Shown piece after piece: positions 9,996 through 21,840 of a stretch of 64,000 nucleotides of DNA (positions within the stretch are counted from its first letter, which is position 1; the number at the start of each line of letters is the position of its first letter). The notes under the pieces are model-generated. The model was not told the DNA's origin and searched no databases. It saw only the letters and a program-made list of their open reading frames with translations. The stretch lies in contig CM065328.1 of the NCBI GenBank assembly GCA_033032175.1, positions 7,440,690 to 7,504,689 of the forward strand, in the 5' to 3' direction. The DNA comes from Saturnia japonica. Its lineage: Eukaryota > Arthropoda > Insecta > Lepidoptera > Saturniidae. A program made the position numbers and the translations under genes.

Positions 9996-11589
9996 TGCCA
10001 CCTTATTTGTATTTTAAAAAACAGGGTTTGGACTGGAACTCTAGAATTGGTCTTAGAAACGTGGGTAGACGACCGATGAGATGAACTCACGTACTAGTGA
10101 AGGTAATAGGAAGAACTTGGATGAAAACTAACTTTGATAGATAGAAAAGGCGTGCAATGAAAGGTGGCAATTTTGGGTAGAAACAGTCTAAAGAAGAAGA
10201 ACATATTTTATAATAATAAAAAATTGTTATTCATTCAGTGAAACGAGTTTTACTAAAAGCATAATGCGCGATGGTACACGTAAATACCATTTACCTACCA
10301 TAGTTAGAGTCATAATAGCCTCTAAACTTACTTATAAAGCCCTCGTTAATGCTACTTGAGGTGCCTATGTAAATTAACTCTTTGTGTGTTAACTGTCGGA
10401 TTACCTCTTACATGTAAGGTCAAGATATCCCATGCTACCTATTCAGAAAACTATGATAATGTAACTGTTCTTAATTATCATAATTTAGCGTAGTTTTTTT
10501 TTATTACTATATATCGAAAGGTTTAAGAATATATGTTTTGCGATGTTTACAGAAAAGATAGAAATATTTTGTAAGTTATTCTTAATTGCTAAATTTATTG
10601 TTGTTGATACAAATTCTAAATTATTTCATTAATTTCAAATAATAAATAATTAATTACATGAATCCCTAGAGATACCATAACGTACCATATTTATATGTAG
10701 GCTTAAAAATAAACTGTTTTTGATAAAACGGACATCTATTTACGCGCTAAAATAATTTGTTACCTCAAAAACGTGACATATTTTAGGAGAGATTATTTTA
10801 TTTCAAAGCATCGCATTATATCCTATTTAGGTGGAAATGTGCGATATGGTAAAGAAGATGAAGAAAAAGTTAAGTGATGATGGGGATGAAAATAGTAGCA
10901 CGCTAACCCTGGAGAGATATCTGGCTCTAAGAGCAGATGCTAGCTAGGACTTACCAACAAGTGATTCGGTTTTCAATCATATCGAACAAGCGTAGTTATA
11001 ATAGTTAGAACCACAAAGAAATTATGTACCCTTAAAACTATGATAAAACATGATTAACGGTAAATAATAAGAGATACATACAACGTAGAAGCTCGGGTGC
11101 CGTTTCGCAATAATAAAATTGATTTGTGTATACGTGTGACGCTAAACAAAATCAATGCATAAGTTTAAGCATCAAGACTCATTCATTATAGAAAATTCAA
11201 ATAGTAAGTATTTAATGTTATGAGCATGGTCTTAGGCCGTTTTCTAATCCTCTACTTGATAAACTGTAGCCAAGCAACTATAGCTGTTTTTCGGAATTTG
11301 CTGAGAGACAGTTTTATTAGGACCCTAGACTTAGTGTGTTATAACATTTGTGAACACTTCGGAACAAAATAAAAAAAGAGGCAAAATATGAAGATAGATA
11401 TGTTAATTTTTTTTTGTACTTTGGCACTATTTGGTACTTTCGCTGTTCATTCTAATTGTGCTGTAAATTCTGGATAGACTGATATTACGTTTAGGTGTAT
11501 TCAGTACTGCAATATCGATTTGGTGAATCACCAAAAAAGGACTTCAGTGACACCGACTAAAATTTTTTTTATTGAAGGTCAATGTCTTC
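9996..11589. other. Non-coding stretch, no assignable element
   Basis: AT-rich sequence. The piece at 10030-10200 is somewhat less AT-rich and may be old repeat sequence, but I cannot match it inside the window. Confidence 0.45.
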
Positions 11590-11975
11590 TTTTTGCATTG
11601 TAGCTTAATACCCTCACACTCACACTCCCTGTACACATATATACTCTTTCACACAACTCATATAATTCTTTTTAGTACGTCCTCTTCTCGCATTAACCTC
11701 TTTCGATAATCTCCATTGTCTTTTTCTACATGACTTTCATCCTTTCGCATGAAGCAGAATTCTCCACTTTTTAATTTTTCAGTCACTGGTGCTACTTTCG
11801 GGCTTCAACTAATATACTCATTCCTTATTTTATCCATTCTTCTCATCACATCCATCTCAATATTCACATCTCTGCTACATGCACTCTTCTTTCATCCACC
11901 GCTTTCGTATCTCATGGCACTGATCCATACAAAATGACAAGTCTTATAAAGGTCTTATAGATTTTCCGTAGCTTC
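11590..11975 (-). pseudogene. Decayed C-terminal part of a non-LTR reverse transcriptase
   Basis: Read on the minus strand, the region near 11968-11935 gives KIYKTFIRLVILYGS. This matches the 'K-x-Y-K-T-x-I-R-P-x-x-L-Y-G' motif that follows the catalytic core in many RTE-like reverse transcriptases. Further along (about 11845-11770) the conceptual reading gives RIRNEYIS and VAPVTEKLKSG, also typical of that C-terminal region. Stops and frameshifts interrupt it and no long frame is left. It is a dead 5'-truncated copy. Family assignment beyond non-LTR is uncertain. Confidence 0.65.
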
Positions 11976-12014
11976 CGTATCTTTATAAAAGTGGCATAAT
12001 AAGAAGTACAATAT

Positions 12015-12278
12015 TAACATAGCATACCATCAAGCCTGTATCCCCGAAGTGTTAGGCAGAGGTGTACTAATGTACACCCACAGTTGGCCGTGTATGTTTT
12101 TTAGGTCCCGTGTAATAAGGAGCGAACCTATTGCCATTAATCGGGCACGAAGCCTAACTCCGAGATACTATTGAGAATTTGATAGGAAAAACTCAATAAC
12201 CCTTTGCTCGACCTGGGAATCGAATTCAATACTTCGATAATATCAGACGCGCTTAAGAACACTAGGCTATTGAGGCAG
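12015..12278 (-). mobile_element. tRNA-derived SINE, family B, copy 1
   Basis: It aligns block by block with 18924-19122: 'gttaggcagaggtgtactaa', 'tgtacacccacagtt', 'attgagaatttgatagg', 'aataaccctttgctcgacct'. On the minus strand the right end is a tRNA-like head ('agcctagtgttcttaagcg', then a degraded B box 'attgaattcgattcccagg'). The left end carries the 'aacata' tail. This copy has an extra ~60-bp middle block ('ggtcccgtgtaataaggagc'). Confidence 0.78.
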
Positions 12279-12299
12279 TAACATAACATAAAACATAAT

Positions 12300-14359
12300 A
12301 TAAGAATATAATGAATTTATAAAATAGGGCTGATTACATTTAAAAATATTATATTGGTTCACACACGTGTTATTAAAAATTATAATTTAATAAAGTCCTC
12401 GATAATACAGAGAAAAATACTACATGTATATAAACTTTACTAACACAAAGAAATACTGGATTTAAGAATTTGATATTGTTGCTTTGTTTCGATCTTTTCT
12501 AGTCATTATTGAGGATGAGGTAGAGAAAGCGGATTTTCTACTGCGCACAGACTAGAGCCAGTCGTGACACGATAAATTCGATTGTATTATTTCAGCTATT
12601 TCATATAAATTCAATGAAACAAAATTGTTTTCAACGAACAAGTTTAATACAATTAAAAATATTTTTTGTCCCGCTAGCTAGATGATAAGAGGAATGCAAT
12701 TTCTTTGTTTTAGTAATTTAATATAAAACAATTAATTATTCTATCTATCTACATAAAAGGGCCCGTGCTGACTGGCTCTCCTTCATCCAGCCCAAATCAC
12801 AAAGGATATAAATTTTAAATTTGAAAAGGTCGTTGTGTTTATTATATTGAAGGTATTCTTTAAAAAGGGATTTTTTAGAATTCCTTTTTTTTTAAGAACT
12901 GAAGTGGAGTTTCTAAGGTTTGTGTGCAAAATTATTATTTTATGGTCGGATTTATTTGAAATTTGGCCAAACTCTTCGACAGAATTAATCAGACACCTAT
13001 TTCAGTGTTTTTAAAAATACACCGTTATGGGAAGTAAAGAGGTAACAAAGTTTGTACGAGGAATAAGATTTCTCGGGTTATATTTTATTCTGTGGGTACT
13101 GTGGGTGATGAATTTTGCACCGGACAGTACAAGGATATATGTGGTACACAAAGAAGCGTGCTTTATTGAATTTTAATTTCTTTCAGGAACTTTGTACAAT
13201 TTGTTTCACTATACTTGAACAATAATAAAAGACTGAATAAAAATATAGATATAGATATACTTAATATAAAATATAGATAAGTATATGACCTAATAAACCC
13301 TGATAAATAAGAACTGAACTGATTTTATAAAAAAAAATAATGAAAATTAATTTATGTGCATACCTACATGTTATACTACTATTTACATTATTTGTCTAAG
13401 GTTAATGCTTCGAGAAATTTCTTCCCAGTAAACTTCAAAAATAAACATAAATGGAAATAAACTTCTTCGCAGCAAACACATACATCACAGACATACGAAT
13501 ATTCTATAATCAAAAAGAGGTATAAAGAAATAGTTATGTATACACGTACACTACTTATACTATATATTAAAACTACTTATAAACTTTATATACATAATAA
13601 GCATAAAATTATACTTGATTATGTTAACACACAAATATTTTACCAAGATATCAGTAACACAATAAATGTAAAAAAAAAAAACAGTTTCTATTATAAAAGA
13701 CAGAGAAGTATGACGAGGTATTTTAGTCTTTTAAAAATATGCATAGATTTTGAATAAGTTAATTTATAAAATTTATACATGTAATAAAAATATTTCTACC
13801 TATTTTACCTCTAGAATCCTATTCTTAAGATATTGATATTTAATTTTAATAACCACTAGCAAATCCGGAGCTTCGTTCACGATAATAATTACAATATAAA
13901 ACTTTATGAGAATAAAAATAGCACTCAGGGTAAATGTAGCTTATCGTTTATGAACTAATTTTTGGATTCGAATCAGCAATTGCTGAGATTACATCCTCCA
14001 AACACACTCCTCCTGTGATTTTTACCTTAATACCTAGAAGGCAAATAACATAATTTTCTTAAAGGTAAAACGTTTTTTTTCCATCGTACAAGTAATAATA
14101 CCCACTCCACATCTAGCTACAGAGGAATGACTGTAAATTTTTATTTAACGATTTTAAAAGCGCGAAAAGATAAAACAATTATTAATATATTTTTTAATAT
14201 AAGAATATCTCACTGCGACACTGCCTTATAGTTTTTCGTCGGCGTTTTTCTTAATTTGTATTGCATTAGTAATGAAAATAATAGTATTTATTCCGATGTG
14301 TCTATATCTGAAATTTATAGGAAACCAGCTGTGCGTAAAATTATTATTATTTTTATTGT
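12300..14359. other. Non-coding stretch with probable old repeat at about 12745-13120
   Basis: The piece from about 12745 ('atctacataaaagggcccgt', later 'gaaatttggcc') resembles a widespread insect interspersed repeat containing a 'gaaatttggca' block, but I have no second copy in the window to confirm it. The remainder is AT-rich with only short chance frames. Confidence 0.4.
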
Positions 14360-14890
14360 TAAATTACTTCGACAAACTCTCTAGTACGTCGCCAATGCAC
14401 TCGTCTAGCCTATCGTTGTTCTCAGTTCCCGTACTCGCCTAACGGCCGTTTTCAATAACCTATCTATCCGTTGTTTCAGTTACTAAAGGTAGACAAATAT
14501 AACTTATTGTTCTTACTTTTTTTTTAAACCTATCAATGGTTAGTTTTTTCTATCTACATAATAAATATGCATATCCTATAGCTTGGATAGATAAGAGGGA
14601 AGCCGATGTCTGTCTTAAGTTAAAGATAGTACTTATTACAAATGTGTACTAATCGGGAATAGTAAACTCAGATAATATGTTATTGAAAACGGCTGTTAAG
14701 TATGCAGATAGCGTGACGTTCAAGGTGTCTGATCCACTTCTTAGGTTCGTAGCGTGAAGTTATTTAGCCTTTTTCAATAAATCGCAAAATGCAAAAAGAA
14801 TTTTTCAAATCTAACTAGTAAGTACTTCCAGAGATCGGTGCGTTAAAATTAAAAAAAAAAAAAAAAACAACGCGTCCAGCACCGTGTACG
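14360..14890 (+). repeat. Interspersed repeat family F, copy split by a MITE
   Basis: The left part (14360-14439: 'tcgccaatgcactcgtctag', 'cctatcgttgttctca') and the right part (14699-14890: 'cacttcttaggttcgtagcg', 'tttcaaatctaactagtaag', 'ttccagagatcggtgcg') are collinear with 31950-32245 and 23335-23590. Both of those lack the 255-bp insert seen here. It ends in an A-rich run. This looks like a LINE-derived 3' fragment. No coding frame. Confidence 0.65.
14442..14696. mobile_element. MITE with 18-bp terminal inverted repeats and TA target duplication
   Basis: The left end ACGGCCGTTTTCAATAAC and the reverse complement of the right end ACAGCCGTTTTCAATAAC differ at one base. TA flanks it on both sides (14440-14441 and 14697-14698). 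The 255-bp length, lack of coding capacity and TA duplication fit a Tc1/mariner-type non-autonomous element. It sits inside repeat family F, so it inserted after that repeat. Confidence 0.82.
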
Positions 14891-14927
14891 TTATAAGCTT
14901 CTTAAAATATATGATACTAGCCGTGAC

Positions 14928-15165
14928 TCACGGTATCACCCGTGTTAATTTTATACGAAAAATATCGCCAACGCACCAGTGTAGGCAATTTTTTATACTT
15001 TATGTAAATTTATCGACATTTTAAGAATAAATTAATTTTCAAATTATAATATAGCCTATGTTACTTGCTGATACTGTAGCTTTATATTGGTGAAAGAATT
15101 TTTAAAATCGGTCTGGTAGGTTTTGAGTTTATCTATAACAAACAGAAATAAACAAACAAAAAAAA
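14928..15165 (+). repeat. Interspersed LINE-like 3' fragment
   Basis: It begins 'actagccgtgactcacggta' and ends with 'gaaagaatttttaaaatcgg', a 'gttttgagtttatc' block and an 'aacaaacaaa' stretch. This is an arrangement I recognise from common moth repeats. Partial relatives start at 18459 and 35431. No coding frame. Confidence 0.5.
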
Positions 15166-15169
15166 AACT

Positions 15170-15926
15170 GAAAAATAATACAAAAAAGCAAACAAATAAT
15201 CAAATCATTCCTCTTTATAATATTGTATATAGAATATGGCTCTCTTTCTCCTTCCCTTTACGTCTCTCTTTCGTGTAAAGAATGTGTCTAAGCGTGCCGA
15301 GATCTTGAAATTTTACTCTCAATTCTCGTCCAATTATCGAATTTATAATATTAGTATAGACTTGATATATTTTACTACGTCGCAGAACAATACATGATAA
15401 ATCGTCGAATAATTTTTTTTTTTGGCTTGGCAAGCGATATGTATACACTTCATTTTTTATGACACGTAGAGGTAACGACAGATAAAGCCAATCGCTATTC
15501 ACGCGCCGTCAAATCCACGGTTACTGATACTTGAATACTAAAAAATATAGAAACACGTGAGCGACGACTACAGAGACGAATTTAGTTGCGTTACGAGGAC
15601 CTGGACCCCCTTAAATATACTGCTATAATATTGTTTACATGTTTGGTGTTTGGTGGACTTTTGGTAGTAGCGTTTAAATATGTATATTTATATCTGATAT
15701 TAATACAGTATCGAAAGGTATGTATTTAGATACTGATACTTTTCTTTTTTCTAATAGTAGTTGGCACTGTGCCTAATGGAAAGTAACTACAATATAATCC
15801 AAACACAATGGCAACAAATGAAAGGAATAAAGAAAGATTTATTTGTAATAAAGACATTTGAAACAATAGTACAATAAAAAAAATATTTTTACAATTATTC
15901 ACTTAGTATGTCAGTTGCTACAAAAC
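15170..15926. other. Non-coding stretch
   Basis: A 95-codon minus-strand frame (15215-15502) shows no recognisable motif and has low-complexity composition. I treat it as chance. Confidence 0.45.
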
Positions 15927-15960
15927 GACCCTAGCTCAGTATAAATACTGAGCTGGGGTC
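15927..15960. repeat. 34-base near-perfect palindrome containing a TATA-like core
   Basis: Two 16-base arms (left GACCCTAGCTCAGTAT) flank AA and match each other with one mismatch. The centre reads CAGTATAAATACTG. It could form a tight hairpin or be a paired binding site. A promoter role is only a guess. Confidence 0.7.
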
Positions 15961-15985
15961 TTTCGGTGAAGTTACATGACTTACA

Positions 15986-16070
15986 TACTGACAATCCATC
16001 GCCGGTCAACACCGTTATTTTTGCAAACCTTTCGACAGTTAGATATACACTGGCTAATCCCTAAATGCAA
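15986..16070 (+). repeat. Dispersed segment related to 32925-33010
   Basis: Both segments share 'caatccatcgcc', 'ttgcaa', a 'gatatacactgg/gatatacaatga' block and 'ctaatccc/ctgatccc' in the same order over about 85 bases. I do not recognise the family. The reading frames are not conserved between the two, which argues against a coding exon. Confidence 0.5.
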
Positions 16071-16697
16071 CAAATCAAAAGATATTCACTATTTCAGTTT
16101 TATGCCAATGGTCGTCGTGATACAATTGGGTACTAATAACCAGCTCCTGCTGGCTTACTGACTGATAGTCAGAATTGATACTGGATACACCTTGTGTATG
16201 GCATATGATGATCATAATACATTTGGACACAATTGTCGTGTTTACCCGGCCAGTCATTTATGCCAGATTAAAAAAAAAAAACATCATTAAAGTATACCTT
16301 TAAAGTATATAAGTATGTATACCTATATGATGCAAAGAGTTTATTAAAATCTAAACAAACTTAATATCAAATAGTCAATTACATTTAGCTCAATTCGTAC
16401 TAAAAGAAGTTGCAATTGTATTTTTTTTCTTGCTTTTATTTATTTTTAGTTAATATTAATAATTTATTACCATTTTGTATAACTTGTGTGTGTGTGACCA
16501 ATAAATGTAATTTCTATCTTTATTTTCTTTCAATTAAATATATATACGTTCCGTGTGAATATTTGGACATTTATAACAGCTACTTAATTCAAAAGTTAAA
16601 CGCAATTGATCTCAATGTACTTATTGTAAAGTACTAGGTTAGTATTCAGTTATTTAGGTTAAAGAAAATCATTATTCAAACAACATCTTTGGATTAT
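16071..16697. other. AT-rich non-coding stretch
   Basis: Overlapping short frames on both strands at 16075-16257 show no motif. Nothing else seen. Confidence 0.45.

Positions 16698-16729
<32 letters not shown>
16698..16729. repeat. (ATC)n microsatellite, tail of the RTE remnant
   Basis: There are about ten ATC units (GAT on the minus strand) directly after the reverse transcriptase C-terminus. RTE-type LINEs often end in short tandem repeats rather than poly(A). Confidence 0.85.
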
Positions 16730-17040
16730 TTCAGCCACAGGACGTCCACTGCTGGACATAGGCCTCCCCCATAGATCTCCAGAGCGACCGATCTTGTGCG
16801 GCCTGCACCCAACGGCTCCCAGCGACCTTTATTATGTCGTCTTTCCATCTAGTGCGGGGCCGTCCTACGCTGCGCTTTCCGGTGCGTGGTCTCCATTCGA
16901 GAACCTTTCTGCCCCAACGGCCGTCAGTTCTCCGAACTATGTGCCCCGCCCACTGCCACTTCAACTTGCTAATCCTTTTGGCTATGTCGGTTACCTTAGT
17001 TTGTCTACGGATCTCCTCATTTCTCCACATTGGATTATAT
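16730..17040 (-). pseudogene. RTE-type LINE reverse transcriptase C-terminus, 5'-truncated copy
   Basis: The minus strand encodes about 100 residues that fit the extreme C-terminus of RTE reverse transcriptases: RNEEIRRQTKVTDIAKRI, then KLKWQWAGHIVRRTDGRW, GKRSVGRPRTRWKDDI and QAAQDRSLWRSMGEAYVQQW before the stop. The catalytic core is absent, so the copy is 5'-truncated and inactive. The frame is open in this part, so decay is modest. The open frame extends to 17135, but residues upstream of about 17040 do not look like the family and are probably flanking DNA. Confidence 0.85.
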
Positions 17041-17454
17041 ACCCAAACCAAATTGTTATCTTTACAAAACTGTAGAAACAATTGACCTCTCAGAATAAAA
17101 ACTAAATACGAACCTTTATATACTAAACAACCCATAATGGAACGTCACTTCAACGGGAACAGTGATATTTGATAAAGGTGAACATCTGAAATATTACCCC
17201 CGAATGTTTTTGACAATTCGCCCTTCACACACCCACGATTTGCTTGAGATAACGATTTTGCGCCACAAACAGACGAGCCTTTTTTCAATTAACAAAGCCG
17301 TGACCCAGTTGCTGTTACGGATAAAACTCTTCTAAAACTTGACGAAATATCTTTCGCTTACGCTAATGTCTTTGTAATATATTTTTAAAGAGAAACAAAG
17401 TATAAAAACATCTATTTTCTCGTATATCTTCTATACATAAAATAAAATTGAATT

Positions 17455-17700
17455 GTCAGTTTGTAATGTCAAAATAACACCTTTTTACTAAATGCATATG
17501 AAAATATACACGGTTATGGCAACAAAAAAACAATTTTAAATTTCTTTTTTGTCCACCTATCTTATTGTTTGTTCCGGCCAATCTGAGACACGGTTGGACT
17601 GATTTTGACGAGACTTTCAGATAGCTGATGTTATGAGGAGTAACTTGGGCTACTTTTATTTCAGAAAAAGAATTATTTAAGGTACCGCACACATAAAATA
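17455..17700 (+). repeat. Interspersed repeat, copy 1 (pair with 56655-56880)
   Basis: It shares 'tttgtaatgtcaaaataa', 'ttttactaaatgcatatgaa', 'acggttggactgattttgac' and 'gatagctgatgttatgagga'-type blocks with 56655-56880. It is a moth repeat type whose central 'cggttggac..attttga' block I recognise. Non-coding. Confidence 0.55.
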
Positions 17701-17704
17701 ATAA

Positions 17705-18923
17705 GAATTTTTAAATTTAAAATACATATTCGGCCATGGGTTGAAGCGGGGTCACCACAATACCAACGGCATTCTGTAGTAATAGTATAGCGGGCATAGC
17801 TACTCCGAAATAATATCATGAACGACACAATTTCAGTGATAATTTTAACTATCGAAGCGAATTACAACTTCCTTTGATTACATATAGTACTCGTCCAATT
17901 TCACTGTAGATCAAACAATCTCTCTTTGAACTCTGAAACAATTTTTTTTTTCATACGGTTATGGACAAACAGTTATTATACCGAAATACATATAAAAAAC
18001 ACATTTTCTGTTCTTTCATTTACATTCAAATGTTACATAATGAAAAAGATTCACAACAACGATACCGTCCGTGAATACAACGACAACAAATAAAAAAAAG
18101 CCTCGAATCCGCGATATGATCCGGTTTTCGAACACTACGAGTGTACAAAAAGCCGAAAAATACACCGCAACCGTGTCCGGAATTTGATAACGATCATTAA
18201 TTCTGGATATTTACCGAATTTAGACCTTAAACTCACTTCAGTAGAACACAAATTCGTATGCACAGTAGAACTTGCCTCTTACACTTTTTGTTATTGGCGC
18301 TTGCCAACTGCTTTATTGCATCTCAGGATTACACAATTTCCCTTCTGTGTGCAATAACGCATCTAATCAAACTTACGATGATCCATTATATAATCATATC
18401 AACTCCAGTCATGATTATATATATACCTAGTGTCTCTGTGGTTTGAATGATTAAATACTAGCTTCTGCCCGCGACTTTTTATAAACTTTATGATTCAGTA
18501 GGTACCCATGGGAAACTATTAAGAAACCCTAGTGAATTATTTGCTAAACAATTCTCGACAAACTGTCTCTTATTAAAGGATGACAGACAAAGTTCAATGT
18601 AAACAGAACTAGTTTATTAGGCGCCCTTATAAACGATGTCAGAGGTAATCAGTTCTCGCTGAATTAATATTGACTTGAGTAACAAGAAACTCGGCGCCAA
18701 AGGGAATATCGCTTGATTGTTTGATTAACTAATAAACTCAATTAATTAACAGTTAATATTAAAATAATATAAAAAAATAACGAATAATTGAAACCTTTTT
18801 ATACTATTAAGTATTTTATGTTCTTTTATTTTGAGTCCAATATTATAAAATCATTATTCAGTATTATCTTCAGAATATAATGATAATGAAAGTAATTTTT
18901 TTGTTTAAATTTTGGATATTATT
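17705..18923. other. Non-coding stretch
   Basis: AT-rich. A short 'actagcttctgcccgcgact' repeat start at 18459 is the only familiar piece. No coding signal. Confidence 0.45.
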
Positions 18924-19122
18924 GCATAACATAACATAACATAATATCTCGCCTGTATTTCCCGAAGGGTTAGGCAGAGGTGTACTAATGTACACCCACA
19001 GTTCGCCGAGCTGCTATTGAGAATTTGATAGGAAAAACCCAATAACCCTTTGCTCGACCTGTGAATCGAACCCAGGACCTCGATCATAGCAGTCACGCTT
19101 ACGACTACTAGGCTAACGAGCG
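18924..19122 (-). mobile_element. tRNA-derived SINE, family B, copy 2
   Basis: Read on the minus strand it starts with a tRNA-like head, A box 'tagcctagtagtcgtaagcg' and B box 'gggttcgattcacagg'. A ~110-base body shared with 12015-12278 follows, then a tail of repeated TTATG units (CATAA on the plus strand, 18924-18943). This is the best preserved copy and shows the family's Pol III promoter most clearly. The head is a SINE part, not a working tRNA gene, because no acceptor stem closes. Confidence 0.85.
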
Positions 19123-19124
19123 GG

Positions 19125-20690
19125 AACTATGTATTTTGTAAATACGTGGGTTTGTGTCAATTTTTTAATACCATATTACATGTTCTATATTTCGCACTGA
19201 AAGTTTTGAACTTTCCATAAGGATGTGAACTATTTATTATTCGCTGAAGACCGACTTAATATAATAAATATTTTAAGAACCAAGTACTACTATCGAATCC
19301 CATTATTTGAATCTAAAAACAGGTCGATTTAGATGGAGATATATTCCACAGAATTAAAGCTTGTAGCACGACACATTTGTGAACGCATCGTATATCGCGT
19401 GATATCCCGTGCAGCCAATCAGAGACGACCGTGGCTCGCGCGGTTCTAGGAACTGAGGTGGCATTCGCTCTGTGATCTGTCGTGTTTGCCTCAGGACACA
19501 CGTTATTAAAATAAGTTCGTCAGATTGCATCCCTTTCTCTTGTTTGTACGCATGCTATCGGTAGCCGAGTTATATACCCACGCTATAAGCTTTAAAATTA
19601 ACTTTAATAAAAAGGTTTGCATCTTAAATGCTTTTTTTTATATGACATGTTGCTTGCTCTTTATACTGATCTACCCTAAATTAATGTTAGGTACGCTTCT
19701 GCCATTTTAACGTAAGTTTGTACGCATCTATGAAAATTTTGGTAGTTGGTAAAGTAAGCAATACAGTAATAATAATGATGATAACTCCTATAAACAAAAC
19801 AGAATCAAAATAAAACTGTTGTATTATTTGTAAGAACATGACCTTACCGCTGTACGATTCCCCCATAATACAAAGTAAATAAGGAAGACATAACTCAAAA
19901 AGAGAGCAACTTTCAAAGTAATCGTAAAAATATTGTGTTTAAAAGTGTCATTTACAAAGCTTGTTTGTTCAGAAGTGTTTTTTGGGGGAAGTTTTATAGA
20001 TGTGACAAAAAAATGGGATTCTTTTGAATGCTGAAATAAGAATTGTTTTAATTGGGAAGTTAAGAATATCATTTAAAAGTCCTTAAGTAAAGCCATACCA
20101 TTTAAAATGTACAGTAGAGAGCATTTTAGAGTGTTTTGTTGGAAGATCGGTTCGAATTCCAGCTAAGGTAAGAGCCAAAATTGGTTGTCAACAAAGTAAT
20201 CATTATACGGATGTTTGTTTTCATTCTTTAAATGCTTTTAATCTCCTTCTGGGTCTCGTTATTCCGTTCCGGTTCAGATAGTGTTTGTGGTAGTTATAAC
20301 ACGTACGCGTCCTGGACTTTATCTTTATTTAATCCTTCATTTAAATATAATTTAAAGAATCTAAATTACTTTCATCATTCATTGATCTAGCGACAATTAT
20401 AACAGCTGTAAATAAAATCCGAGATTAATTAGATAATTATGATGTTTATGCAATTATCTGAGAATCTTCAGGCTGACCTGCATCCTTAAATGTTATTTAT
20501 TCACCAAGTTGCTATGAAAAACTTATAGATTTATCTAAGGACTTATTATAATTTATTTTTTTTTAAGCCTGCAGGTAATGCACTGGTAATAAATATGAAC
20601 GAATAAATGGAAACTTCGGTGGTACGGTCTTGTGTAGCGTGTATAAAGGAGCGAGTGGCAAAGCGCATCTTCTTTTCCGATCACTAAATA
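19125..20690. other. Non-coding stretch with a short GC-richer patch near 19380-19505
   Basis: The patch contains several CpGs and a CCAAT motif ('gcagccaatcagagacga'), and a donor-like 'cGTAAGT' lies at 19711-19717. It might be a transcription start or untranslated exon, but no coding frame supports it. The rest is AT-rich. Confidence 0.35.
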
Positions 20691-20691
20691 C

Positions 20692-20743
20692 ACATACGCA
20701 TGTTTCCTTCCTTATTCCCAGGAGGAAGGGAACATGCATATGA
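20692..20743. repeat. Hairpin-forming inverted repeat
   Basis: The 19-base arms (left CATACGCATGTTTCCTTCC, right GGAAGGGAACATGCATATG) pair with one mismatch and one G-U around a 12-base loop. The size fits a short RNA hairpin, but nothing shows that it is transcribed. Confidence 0.6.
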
Positions 20744-21840
20744 GTTGTTATATTATTTATTTGGAAGATAATCTTATTTATCTTATTTAATATCTACTTT
20801 ATATTATTCATCATAAGTTCATTTGATTTACCTTATTATTGTTTTGGTGTACCTATTCTTTTATTTCCAGGATACCAATTAATGATAGGTTTATGTATTG
20901 ATGCGTTTAGATAATTTATAACTTGATAATTTTGGTTTAATAACAGCTTTGTTAATATTTTAGGTTCGTATTGTTTACATTGCAATATTATGACAATCTC
21001 TGTCATTGATAATTCTTTGATAGTAATAGAGCATGCGCAGTTAGGAGTTTCTCAGGTATAGACAAATATTCTATCCAGGTTCTAGTTTAGCAAAATAAAT
21101 CTATGATTAGATTTATTTTGAATTTTTAAAATAAGAAAAGTCTAGTAAGATGAAATTTTGAATTCAAACGAAAACAAAAGAGAAAATTAGAACAGAGAGT
21201 ATGACAGATTCTTCAGGATGGATCTGATCATGTTTTAGTCATTGTACGGCAGACCTTTGAATAGTAGTAACGTTTATATCATAATTATCCTGTGTTTTGA
21301 TAAAAACCAAATTATTGTACAACAGACCTGGGAGTCGAAAAGATAGTTTATTTTATAACATATTTATATAGAAAAGTTATTTTAATTGTTATAATTTATA
21401 ATTTTAATATTAATATGGGTGAAATACCCTTTGTCAAAACGACCAATACCTACTGAACATTGAAAGAACACTACTGGGAAAGTATCACCTGGATTTTGTA
21501 TTTATAATACAAATAATAACTTTTCCTTTTACATATGAGGAAATCTCAATAGATAAGATATTTGGTGCTGCGTCGTCTGCTTGAGCAGTGTATCCTGATA
21601 CGGCCTACACCGTGCTGACTTCTATTCTAGATCCTAGGCAAGGATCTCTACGCTGAACTGTCGGAGCAAGAAGAACGTCTCGGTTATGGACTTTTAAATT
21701 GTGTAATAATAATTTGTAAAACATATATTAACTGAAAATTGTAAGGTATGCTGGAAATTTATACATAACTATCCTAAACTAAATTATAATCGTAACAGAG
21801 TATATATTAGTTAGCTCCAATTTACGAATAGGGAATTAGG
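20744..21840. other. AT-rich non-coding stretch
   Basis: No frame, terminal repeat or tRNA-like head recognised. Confidence 0.45.

Noticed and set aside
15215..15502. 95-codon minus frame as a gene
   Set aside because: Low-complexity ends and no conserved motif; such lengths occur by chance in this window.
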